From Leuctra nigra (taxonomy: Eukaryota > Arthropoda > Insecta > Plecoptera > Leuctridae), in assembly GCA_934045905.1 (NCBI GenBank), contig OW203763.1:19722948-19786947 (forward strand): DNA of 64,000 bases, read 5' to 3'. The position numbers were made by a program, and so were the translations under genes. The notes under the pieces were generated by a model. The model was not told the DNA's origin and made no database searches. It saw only the letters and a list, made by a program, of their open reading frames with translations. Shown here one piece after another: positions 23,701 through 34,800 of this stretch (position 1 is its first letter; each line of letters opens with the position of its first letter).

Positions 23701-26700
23701 GAAACAGGAAAAACATCCCGTATTTTGCATTACTTTCCTCTATTTTTCATGATTCAGAATCCATATTCTAAAAACTCAAGGTGTCACATAATATTGTTAG
23801 TTTTCATAAAAAAAAAACATGAAGACGTGATAATTAAATCAATTAAACTGGCTAATATACTGGACAATTAAACTGGCGTTGGAAACTGTGATTTTTTATT
23901 TTACTTATAGAAAGAAAATGTAAAATCTAAGTTAATAAAATGCTAGAACATAGCAGGGACACTCGTGGGGAGAATAAATGACAAATGTTACTGTTAGTGT
24001 GACAAATATTTGACATGACATTAATGTGGAAAGAAACGACAATCATTGCAAGCGATAACTAGGTAATACAAATAATTCTCTTTGAATATTTCTCTATGTG
24101 CAGAGTTCTGGAAAGCGTGCTATGGTCCAGTGAAAGCAGGCAGGTATTATTGTTATTATATTAATAGCTTGACTGACACACTGATAGTTGTTGGCTTCTA
24201 TCGACGGGCCACCTACATTCATACACAACATGAAACCCTGGTTAGCAAGTGGATCAGTGACTGAAGAGAGACCTACAAGAATCTATACGTACCAATTTCT
24301 GCTCCAACAGCGAGAAGTTTGTCCATATTTCGGCTGATCAAAACAATATCCAGGCCTAGTTTAGCCAACTGTAATGAAAATAAATATAATTAAGAAAATT
24401 GACTACATTTGCATTTATTTATTTATTCCTCTCTTTCTTGGTCTTGCACCAGTTTAGCTCATGCAATGTGTTTGTGGGTAGGAAGCGGTCGTGGCCTATT
24501 GTAGGGTACCTTCCCAGCATTTGCCGGTCGACTGGTAATACCACGAAAGAAAAATGTTAAAGAGGGGAAACGAAAGGCTGGCTGTTAGTAACTTCCTTTT
24601 AATCTAGCCAATAGCTAGTCATAATTGGGAGAATGTAAAATCCAGCATTGCTAATTGATTAATTTGGAAATTGATATCGTACGTACCGCTCTGGCATACG
24701 CTTTACCAACGCCATCTGTTGAGCCTGTGACCACTGCAAAGAGAAAGATCATCATTTGACTGTGCGTCATCAAAATAATCATTGCAAATGTTTGTTCACA
24801 CACGGTTCAATGTTGCATACAATCAGATTCAATTCAATCGTTTGGTTCAACGAATGTAACCCTGTAAACGCGAAATTGATGCAAATGGTAACTTAATACG
24901 TTTAATACGCAGGTCCTATTTTTCCTTCAAAGAATTGATTGCATTGAACCGTGTCAACTAGTGTTCCCATGTAGGTGCAGTGTAATCTAAAAAAAAACAC
25001 TAGTGTGGTGAAATATTTTTTTTGTCTGGGGCTTAACGTCGCACTGTTCTGCAGCGAGGCTAATGGCGACAAAAAATAGTATGTGTAATAGAATGAAATG
25101 TGGTGAAATAGAATTGGAAGGTACGAAATTGAAGTCCGGCAAAAATTCAGTTTCATTTTATTAAGTTCAGAGACATTGGCTTTTCAGGGACAATACGTAC
25201 TACCTTTTTGTTTTGGTTGCAAATATAGATTATAGATGATTGTCATTCTTTTGTATCATGGTAAATTGCAATTCCTCTACAAAAAACAAGCAACTTCTTA
25301 GTAAAAACGATCTTTATGATGTGTAGAGAAAAATTATTTCAAATGTAATAGTTGATATTTTTTATTATTTTACCAAGAATAATAACCACAAAATTTCAAC
25401 TGCTGAACGCAAATAATTGTAAAGAAAAAATATGTGTCAATATTCAATAGTCACATCCCACATCTTCAAGATAAATTCAATAACACAATGAAACACTCAG
25501 TCATGCCATGCCGCGATCTTTTGACTCATCTGCGATTTCTCCTCCCGGAACAAAAAAGCATCATCCCAACTGGCTGCATACAAGATCAATGTTACGTTGA
25601 AGTAGTAGCCCCAAGGTAAACAAGTTGCTCCATTCATAGCAGCTCGTATCTACTCATTGCACCGCTAGCTTCAGTAGGTCAACAACTTGGTTCAAGGACA
25701 ATCTTGCATCGGTCCCAATACGCGGATATTATCATTTTTTTCTGGAGTTATTTATATTTTGAATTTAAACCCAATTCAAATATCCGCAGTTAAAGTGTGT
25801 TCCACTTCGACATTGGCAATATTATAATTAATCGGTGTGTTGACGTATCCGTTTGTAAAGTAGTCAGGTGTAAGGCAGGTATTTAATGTAATCAGGACGT
25901 AGCCCCATTGTCAGTTTAATAGAGATTAACATATCAATTCACACAAGCTATGAAAAGGAATTATTGTCAAGTCATTTTTCCTAGATTGACAAACTAAAAC
26001 AGGTGCTGGCACATTTAGTCATGTTTCAAACAATGTGCATCTCTATTTCTGATACGATTCTTTACACTCTCCTCATAATCGTTATTCAGTTTGATATAGT
26101 AATTAAAATTTAACCAAGTTCTGTCCGTTATTCAGACAGGGAAAAAAATCAAAAAATATTCGTAATTTTACGAGGTGCTACCCAAAAGCTCGCAAAGGAT
26201 GACCGTTAATTAAAATTAAAAAATATGTAACTCCTAGATTCTACCGTCATATTCGAAGTAATACAGCAATTTTATTTTGGAGTTATTTCAATGATTCCAT
26301 ACATCCCTAGACGTCATCAAGTTTGACTATGTTGAGCAAGTTTCGCGATGGATGATTTCATCTTAAAATTAAATGCAGATCATTGAAATTGGGGTGCTGG
26401 GGGTGGGAATAAGGGGTGATTTGGGAAATTATGAACTTCTGAACTGCGATTGAGGTGTTGGTCAATTACATCAAGATCGGGTTTTTGAAATGTAAGGCAC
26501 ACTTAAAACTATGTTTGCCACTTCCTGGCTTCCAAAAACACGACATTCCTTCCCCATCATCCCTATTCGCACGAACTCACCCCCTGTAACTTAATACCGT
26601 TCTCTAAGATGCAATTCCGGCTGAAATACAGGTTTTTACACAATTGAGGAGATGAAAGCACCATCGCGAAACGTGCGAAACATAGTCACACTTGACGACA

Positions 26701-27412
26701 TCTAGGGATGCATTGAGTTAGTTGAAATAACTCCAAAATTACCGTAGGTATATACCGACGTGATAAACGGTACTAGGTAGGTACCTTAGACTAGAGGTTT
26801 AAGACTTAGACTTAGACTACCTAAAGGGGTTACCTAATGGATTTTTTTACTTTGTGATCCTTTGCGAACTTTTGGGTACTAGCACCTCGTATAAGTGATA
26901 CGAGGTGATAATGATAATAAATGATACTTAATGATAATCTTAAATTACTGATGGATTGTGCACTACCTTAGCATTGCATAGGACAATCACTCTTCTCTTA
27001 CTAGGTACTTTGTCTAATGGCTACATAGGTTACATATTATTTTAAAAATGAACTGTAAATTTCATAACAAAACTAATAATTGCCAAAAAGTTATTTTTCA
27101 TTTTTGTTGTTGACTTTGTAGTGTCATTACTTTTGACAGATGACAGATTGTAGCCGACCAATCAGAGACAAGCAAAAATGATTTAAACACCCATCTAGGC
27201 TACAACCCTCTCCATACAAAGTTCATTCACCACATAATATAATATGTATTTTTATTCTCACCTGCCCATTTTCCCATGTTCCTTGGATTGATGTTCAGTC
27301 TCATGGTAGGTCCAACGACGTTAATATAAAACACTTTAATAATGGCCCGAACAAGTTGGAAACCCACCACCGTAATACACACCAACCCCACTTTTTCCAA
27401 CGTAGTAAACAT
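20708..27412 (-). CDS. Very-long-chain 3-oxoacyl-CoA reductase / 17-beta-HSD12-like SDR, 6 exons, 313 aa
   Basis: Exons (minus) are 27262-27412, 24687-24733, 24293-24368, 22586-22926, 22083-22298 and 20708-20818. All junctions are GT/AG and phases are consistent, giving 314 codons with the stop. An N-terminal hydrophobic segment (residues 8-30) would anchor it in the ER membrane. The cofactor motif TGSTDGVG is at 53-60, NNVG at 131-134, the catalytic serine in NVSS (185-188), and YGATK (Y201, K205) completes the SDR active site. A C-terminal amphipathic/hydrophobic region (VWVVKTLESIAPRF) follows. The length equals that of HSD17B12 (312 aa). Known role: NADPH-dependent reduction of 3-oxoacyl-CoA in very-long-chain fatty acid elongation; insect homologues include fly spidey. 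A minus-strand AATAAA (20412-20417) may end the transcript. The introns contain several mobile elements. Confidence 0.93.
21368..21872. repeat. Fold-back element with nested palindromes in the last SDR intron
   Basis: Outer arms of about 155 bp (from 21368, gaggcaaacggaagcgaacg, and inverted to 21872) are nearly identical. Between them lie two tandem hairpins of about 75 bp, each opening with gatctcaaagtg and closing with cactttgaggtc. The whole 505-bp segment can fold on itself. No coding sequence is present. A diverged trace occurs near 35893-35945. Confidence 0.8.
23066..23255 (-). mobile_element. tRNA-derived SINE
   Basis: On the minus strand the head has a tRNA B-box-like GGTTCGATTCCC preceded by a plausible A-box region (atggcccaggg). 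It is followed by a body (ttcctgactgaagaag...gattccctcagtcg) shared with 34155-34350. It is in an SDR intron. The distal part (aatgctgggaaggt) recurs at 24455-24545. Confidence 0.65.
24455..24545 (-). repeat. 3' fragment of the same SINE body
   Basis: Plus-strand cctattgtagggtaccttcc and cagcatttgcc correspond to the distal part of the SINE at 23066-23255. No tRNA head is present. Confidence 0.5.
25015..25085. repeat. Short interspersed repeat sharing a TTAACGTCGCACT core with 36838-36905
   Basis: ggcttaacgtcgcactgttc...aggctaatggcgac resembles gtttaacgtcgcactcttct...aggctgatggc at about 36840. The family is not identified. Confidence 0.4.
26171..26889. mobile_element. Mariner-like long-inverted-repeat MITE with TA duplication
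   Basis: Ends CGAGGTGCTACCCAAAAG and, inverted, CGAGGTGCTAGTACCCAAAA, flanked by TA on both sides (26169-26170, 26890-26891). A second, inner inverted pair (ccctagacgtcatcaagttt near 26308, and its inverse near 26690) makes the arms long. ACGAGGT-type ends with TA duplications resemble mariner-family elements. No transposase reading frame is present. Confidence 0.75.
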
Positions 27413-28137
27413 GACTTATATTAATCAAACTTTAAACAACGAAGTTTAATATCGACACTAAATTACACTGATGTTAAGTTTCATGAGTAATATTTTCTTC
27501 TACGAACTAATCTATCCGGTGTATAACATCAAAATGATTTTAAATAGATGTCACCTCATGAGGCCGGTGTGAAACTTGAAAGTTGCGAAGAAGAAATGGC
27601 ATGGCGGAACGTAACGCGCATGCGCTACTATGATTTTTTTTTAAACGCGAACCCCTACTGCCCGCTAGCGCCAAGTTCAAGTTTGTAGAACGTTTCAATT
27701 CTGTGCGCTTTCTCCTCAAGAATAAGTCATTCTGAACGGCACTTGCTGTAGGCCCTTTCTCTGCAACTGATGATTATTAGATACCTAAGAAAGACATCAC
27801 TAGGAAGATTAGTAACGCCATGACATGAACTGATTACCCTTCTTCCTTCCTTGTTTTTATAGTATTAGCACTGCAGGCCAGTGCGGGCTTTATTTCAGAA
27901 TTTGTATATTTATTTGGTACGTGAAAGATGAGTGAAAAAAGCGTACAAAACAATCTTGTTTCTTGTAGTAAATTATTTATTCAGCTTAAAGACAGTAATC
28001 ATTTTTAGGACTCAGTTTGGACGGATGTTATTTTTAGGCCTGTTTCATTACAATTATTGGATATGTAGAGGAACAATTACCTTACCATTACATCCTACCA
28101 TAAAAATGAGATTTTAAATTGATTCTCAGGAATTTAT
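27413..28137. other. Region upstream of the SDR gene
   Basis: The probable SDR promoter lies in 27413-27760, including a relatively GC-rich patch near 27590-27700. Beyond that nothing coding is seen. Confidence 0.4.
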
Positions 28138-28402
28138 CTGTAACTCAGAGGTAGAAGGCCCGATGTAAATCGTCTCGATGTTGTGTTGTCCAATTTTGGA
28201 TTCATGCAATCAAGCTCCGTCGATTGCAATTTGACTTAAGTCATCAAGAAGTCAACAGATCCAGTTATATTAAAATATTCTCTTTCAATATGACAGGTGT
28301 CACTATTAAAAATATGATTGAATGAAGGTTGAATTACTGGTTATTGACCTCACCTCAAGTATCATTGAAATGGACATCGGTCCTTCTACCTCTGAAGTAC
28401 AG
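28138..28402. mobile_element. 265-bp MITE with about 29-bp inverted ends
   Basis: Left end ctgtaactcagaggtagaag and inverted right end ctgtacttcagaggtagaag are followed by gg(c/a)ccgatgt on each side. The target duplication is not clear. A lone end of this family is at 17165-17232. Confidence 0.75.
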
Positions 28403-28668
28403 AATATAGACTTGTTTCATCCAAACTGAATACCTACACATTAATCAAACACACTATTAGACCTTGGAAATATACATATTCGTTCACATTTATGGTATGA
28501 ACTTTTTTGGTACAAAAACTAAAGAATATACGTAGGTAATATGTAAATCTATCTAATGTATATTCTAGTGAGATGATACCTACATTATAAAATTAATCTA
28601 AATAACTGACATTTTTTAGTCAATAAGTCAATAAAAACGACAAGAAAATTATATTTACTGCAGAGAGT

Positions 28669-28822
28669 TTATGGTTTAATGACAAGCCAGCGCTGATGCA
28701 CGTAGTTCGGGTTTCTTGCACGAATTTGCATCACTTCATTTTGAGCACTTCGGAATTCTTCAACTCCTTGGGAATATTTTCTGTTGTAATCCTCGCTATG
28801 TATAGTTGACACTGAATGTATT
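28669..28822 (-). CDS. IL-17R-like, last exon
   Basis: Acceptor ttttatag before 28822. The phase-2 join yields LVG|IHSVSTIHSEDYNRKYSQ, continuing to the stop TAA at 28669-28671. It completes the end of the SEFIR domain and a 30-residue basic tail. Confidence 0.82.
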
Positions 28823-31800
28823 CTATAAAAAAAAACATTTTATGACACCTGACAAATAGACTGTTGCATTGTTTTTGTTCAACTTTTGTCTAACTTTTGT
28901 AAAGTCACGTTTTTTTTGTAAAATAATTTTACTTTAACCTATATCTTCTTCAAACGTAAGAAAAACATGAATTTGTAAGTAGGAGGGACGAATAAAAAGT
29001 ATAAAAGTAAAAGATGAAGTACTGTCATAAAAATATTTCTTCAACATATTTTCATGAGCCTTCATATTCTAAACATGGGGTGTTAATGAGTTTGTAGCGT
29101 GATTTTTTTTAAAAAGAGGGTGTTGAATTTATTACACAATTAATGGGGGGGAGTTAAAAAGGTGTCCTTCAAATTCTAAATGAACTTCATTCTAGAATAA
29201 GAAAAAGCTATTCTTATTTTCTGCTACATGCCAATGCCATTCAATTGCATTCACTGTCTGGATATCAGGCTTCAAAACTCATATTGTCTAATAGTCCACA
29301 CCAGGGCCGGATTTAGGGGTGTGCGACCTGATGCCCCCGCACAGGGCGCCAAGCTCGAGGGGGCGCCGAGGGGGCGCCAAAATATAAAATATGTATTGCT
29401 ATTATTGTTGTATACATATTAACGCGATTGAAAAGCACTAGTAAATATAATACTAGAAAAGCACTTCCTTGTAAGCACTAGTTTTTATAACCAATGAAAG
29501 TTAAAACTTAAAGCTATATGGGCACATACAAACTATTTTAGCTTACAATGTTGAATTCGTCAAATAGTAATCAAAATATTTATAATCCTGCATTGAAATG
29601 TATACATTTTATTATTGCCTATTGTAATCCAATCAGCTATGCTAAAAAGGCGTCAAATGCGATCTAGAAGCCCAAAATTTTTCCGGGGCTATGCGCCCCG
29701 GACCCGCATTGTGCTGGGGGGCCCTCCCCCCAGACCCCCCATTGTGATCGTGAGCAAACTCGATTCGTCGAATTTCGTTTCTGAAGTTTTTTGGTGGGAG
29801 GGGGAGGGGGGGGGGGGGCGCCAATTGTTACCTTGGCAAAGGGCACCAAACTGCCTAAAACCGGCCCTGGTCCACACACTAAGCAATTCAAATTCGAGTA
29901 CATATTTCAATCACAAGCTATCAAAATTTCATTTAAAACACAATTTTATTGACTAGGATAGGAATTGAAATGTTCGATTTCAATTGCTAGTGAAATAAGG
30001 GTTATTATAACTTATAAACGTTGTATAATAAGTCTTTCATCTTCCTAAATATGTTTGTTGGTTGTTTGAGTAACTTGGACTTACCCAGTGATCTCGATCA
30101 AGAAACTGTCGAAGTGTTCCAAAAGCATAAAACATCGAAACGGAGTTATGTCTGTGGGAAGGTCAGAAGGCAGCCCGTCAAATCTGAAATCAAACGTTCG
30201 ATTTCAATCCTTAAAATAGTTCCTGTTTTTATACAAATGACAGCGGTTGATTGTTTCAACACGTACCTAAACAAATGTGATATTAATGTAGATAATAAAA
30301 TATGTTTTTATTATAGCTATTAAAAAAATATATTTCTCACGAAACTTCTTACAGTTAATTTAGATACAGGTGAGATTATTATCAGTGTAATAACAACGAA
30401 CTTTTTAAAAAGTTCGTTTTATACGTAATATTTGAAATTTGTTAACGTTCAAGTTCTTTGGAACGAATAATCAAAGCTTGAAATGTAATAAAAACAAAAT
30501 TAAACATTAAGAGAAGGTGTGTTTGGGTGTACCTACGAGTGTACTTCATATAACTGGTAATTAGGTATGTATCTAATGAGTAACTTCGAACGTGAAAAAG
30601 TAAAACAACGCCGCCCATACAATAAAGAATATGCATCATTTGGATGATATTTGCAATGAAATGGAAACATTTCAATCCATGTATACAAATAGGCACACGG
30701 ATCCCCTCCCCCCCCCCCCCCCCCCCCCCCCTGCTTCCTGAACCCTCACGTGGCCATGTCTGAGTGAGATAACGTAAAGCACTTGTTTCTGTCTGTTTTC
30801 ACGTCTGTATATGACAGCCAGAATTAATTGGCTCATTGAACGGTTTTCATTGGTATATTTTGGAGTCAACAGCGTTTGATAATTAAGTGTCCATTGCCAT
30901 TATGTAAAGTTGTTTTTAATTAATTATGTATTGCTGTATCAATACGTCGTAGAAAATGAATGCAAAATGTATTTACAAACTCTGTCACGAACCTGACTCA
31001 TAATACCCGTTGAATTTAACATAATTTCCTTATCAAAACACACAGAAGACTATGTAAGCTGCAAGTTTCGAAATGGGTTGAAAAGCAAAGTGTAAAAAAC
31101 ATTGAGATTGGTAAGAGAGTCAACTAAGACAAAACTGATTAAAAAGATAGATCCAAGTATTGGTTGGAGTTTACACACGAAATGTCTCAACGTTACTCCT
31201 GTGAACACTGCATCCCGGTCGACTCACATGCACGTTGGTTGCATTACCACCATGGATCAGACTGGCAATAATGCTCAAATAAATACCCACAAAACAATCT
31301 AGAGATGAAGAATCTAGGCAATACGATAAAATAAAAAATATGCATTAAGTAATAAAGCACAATGTCCAATAATTACATTCATCGTATGTAATTAAAGAAC
31401 AATTGAAAAAAAAACTAATTCTAGGCGTGTAGGTATTCTCTTTCTTTGTATAATCCCTCATCATTTGATGATATTTGCAATGAAATGGAAACATTTCAAT
31501 CCTGTCCATGTATACAAATAGGCACACTGATCCCCCCCCCCCCCTGCTTCCTGAACCCTCACGTGGCCATGTCAATAATAATATCCACCGATCTGGAATA
31601 ACGTAAAACACGTGATTTAACTTTAAACGTCTGTATATGACAGCCCGAATGCATAGGTTTATTGAACGGTTTTCATTGGTATTGACACAGACAAGTTATA
31701 CCCCGCAAGGAAATGATGTTCACCAAGTGCAGAGACAATATGAGCAAGATAGCAAGTATATCACTCGATAACGTCAAAACTTAGGTTTCAGTGTGTTAAG

Positions 31801-34800
31801 TTTTAGAGTGACGCATTCTGTATCTCATTTGCAATTCAATTGACTGAAATAAATACCAAGAATCATTAATTAGTTATTAGTCAATGACTGAATTGCCGCT
31901 CTAAACAAACGTCAAATTTATCAATCAGCACTTTTTACAAGTTAACAGTTAAGTGATAATTTTAGTGGAAAAATGTTGACCAGTTTTTGTTTTGCCACGA
32001 ATTCGGAACTACTCAAGTTCTGTTATTCTCTGAATATTGGACTTATGACCGGTTTAAAAACCACAGAATAAATGTTATGTGCTGGATAACTCGGCATTTC
32101 AGATCTCTCGCATTGGCTAGTTTGGTCGACCTTATTCAAGGAAAATGTTTCCAAGTGCCGTTTGTATGATTCCAGTAAGTCCCAGACAGAGATTTCATAA
32201 AACCGTTAAACCCATTCATTATTCAAAAAAAATCGAATGAGAATTCGATAAAATAAAATAGAACCGCAGAACAATAAACAAAATAAAATTCACGCTAGTA
32301 GTTTTTCTTGCCAAAATAAATAAAATTGTTCATAATTACCCGACTAAAAATATTCTCCTATAATCACTGCTCAGCAAAGGATTTCGCAAATGATTTAATG
32401 CACTTGTGAACAAGATGTCCAAGCAATTTGGTTCATTGGCAACCAGTTGATTGCCATTTGTTTCCGCATCTAGGCGCAGTATTGCGCCCTCAGATGCAAT
32501 GAAGATCACTTTCACATGCGGAGAGTAGAGAAGTTCTGTGAGCCACAATTCACTGTTGCGAGAAATAGTCTCGTTTTGGGATTCATCAAATGGATCGAAA
32601 ACCTGAAAACAATGGGACACAAATATTAAAATAAAGGTTGCTTTTACTGAGCAGTTTGCATATTATGTTATGTTTATTTTAGAATTAAAATACTCAAGTA
32701 AAACAAATAAACACTGGTAATGAATATACTTATTTGCCAGGGGGGATTTCTGCCACGGGGCCACATTTTTTTATAATTTTGTGGACGATCCCCAGAAAAT
32801 GTGATGTCCATGTATGCGCCATGTATGACGCCATGTATGACGCCATGTATGACGTATTTGATTATATTAGATTCTATGGTTACACGGCGCCTCAACGACG
32901 AGGTTATATTGCATTAATTTTTACTTTTTACTTCTTTGATCATAAGTGGAGGACATGGGGAGGGTTTGACCTAACGGGCCCGTTCCGGGGGAGTCTGAAA
33001 CTGATGGGAAAGCCAGTTTAGAATGGGGACAGATCGAGGGGCTTCGGGCCGGTGGTACCCGATTTCAAGGGGATCACCATCTCGAGGAGGGAGGCCGGCC
33101 CGAGGGGCCCGCAAATTTGGGGAGGACATGGACTAGGTCGACCCTGAACTGCACTTATTTGGGACCAACTTGTAATGTCCGCGTCAATGTAGCAGTCCAT
33201 TGGTGAGTTACGTATTTGATTGTCCAGTGTTTAATTGTGACGTATTTGATTATCCAGTGTTTAATTGCAATCGAGATGAACTCACCTCCATGTTATCATA
33301 ACGCAATTCCAGGAGATTTCTAAATGATGCGACCAGTTTGACAAACTCCTCGGAATCTCTTGAATAGATGAGAAGTATTTTGATTTTTCCTGCTAGAAGC
33401 GGAGTCTTCACAGCTTGAGAATCCGCTACAACTATTCGATTGAACTTGAATTTACCTAAAAATAAGAGAACTGTTTAAAGCTCTAGCCAGGTAATGTGAG
33501 AGGTTCGAACCTTATCAGGCCAGATACTTTTCTAATCATATCACTAAGATTTTTGTTTTAGTTGGCTTTGCTCATTTTTTACTTTATTGTAAATCCTTTA
33601 AGAATTCCTTTAAAAGGCCATTGGATAGATAGGAAGGGATGTGCGTTGTGAAAAATATCCGACTGAACCGGGACACGATCGCGGGAAGCGAGAATTTTTC
33701 TGGCAAAGAGTTCGTAAATGGGACGTAAATTGACTGTGACAAAAACTCTAATAACTTACTTATTTTTACAAATAGAACTATGACTGTGTACTGTGTAATA
33801 CACACAGAATAGTACTGTGTTCTGACAGCTATTGCATCAGTAAAATGAAGGTTATATTTACAGTAAATATACACTATTCCGAATTAAAATATATAACATG
33901 TTTTACTCTAGAGGGTTTTCACGACCCCAATTTCATCCCAGAACTATCGTGAATGACATTTGAAAACACAATCTAGTTAAATCAACCATTTATTTCACTT
34001 TAAAAATGTTAAAACTTGAATTTTATAAAAATATTTTTTTCTCCCATTTACGAAGTCTTTGCCAGAAAAATATTCGCACCCGGAACTCTCACTTGCCGGC
34101 GAGAGCTCTACCAACTGAGCTTCCCGGTCGGACGGATGGACATTAGACACAACGCACTGATGAGAGTTAGAGATCTCCGAGGAGAATCGAATGAAGGTAG
34201 AGAATGCTCACTACGAACTGTCATACCACCGGTGACGATACTGTCACCACGTGTCATTGCACTTGCTGCTTGAGGGAATTCCTCAGTCAGGAAGGACGGC
34301 CGCGGGAATCGAACCCGAGACCTACAGAGTGCACGTCTAGAGCAACTGGCTCCATACAAGCCAATATAAATATTACTGAATTATTTCCGGACTCTATTTT
34401 CAACACATTTGTTTTGTTTACTAACGTGTTACTGACATGTGAGTGTGACTTACCTCTGTGCTTGAATATGCCGAAGAAAAGGGCCGCTACGCACATGCTC
34501 GAGATGGCTGCGGCCATGACGATATACGGCAGTTGGGTTCTTACGAGCTTCATTGCAGGCCGCTGCTCCAGGACCAGATCTGACCAACATGCATACATAC
34601 ATTAGACAAACACTTTTTCAGAACAAATCTACAGACCTTGGTTTCTGTGTAACATTAATTAGAACTTACTTTTTAGATCCTATTTTATCACATTAAATTT
34701 TGTTTCTGTACCAATAACTTTATTATAACCACGACGACGACTGAACTATTTCGTCAAAATGTCGGTCATAATAAATATTTGTCCACGACTAACCAGACGT

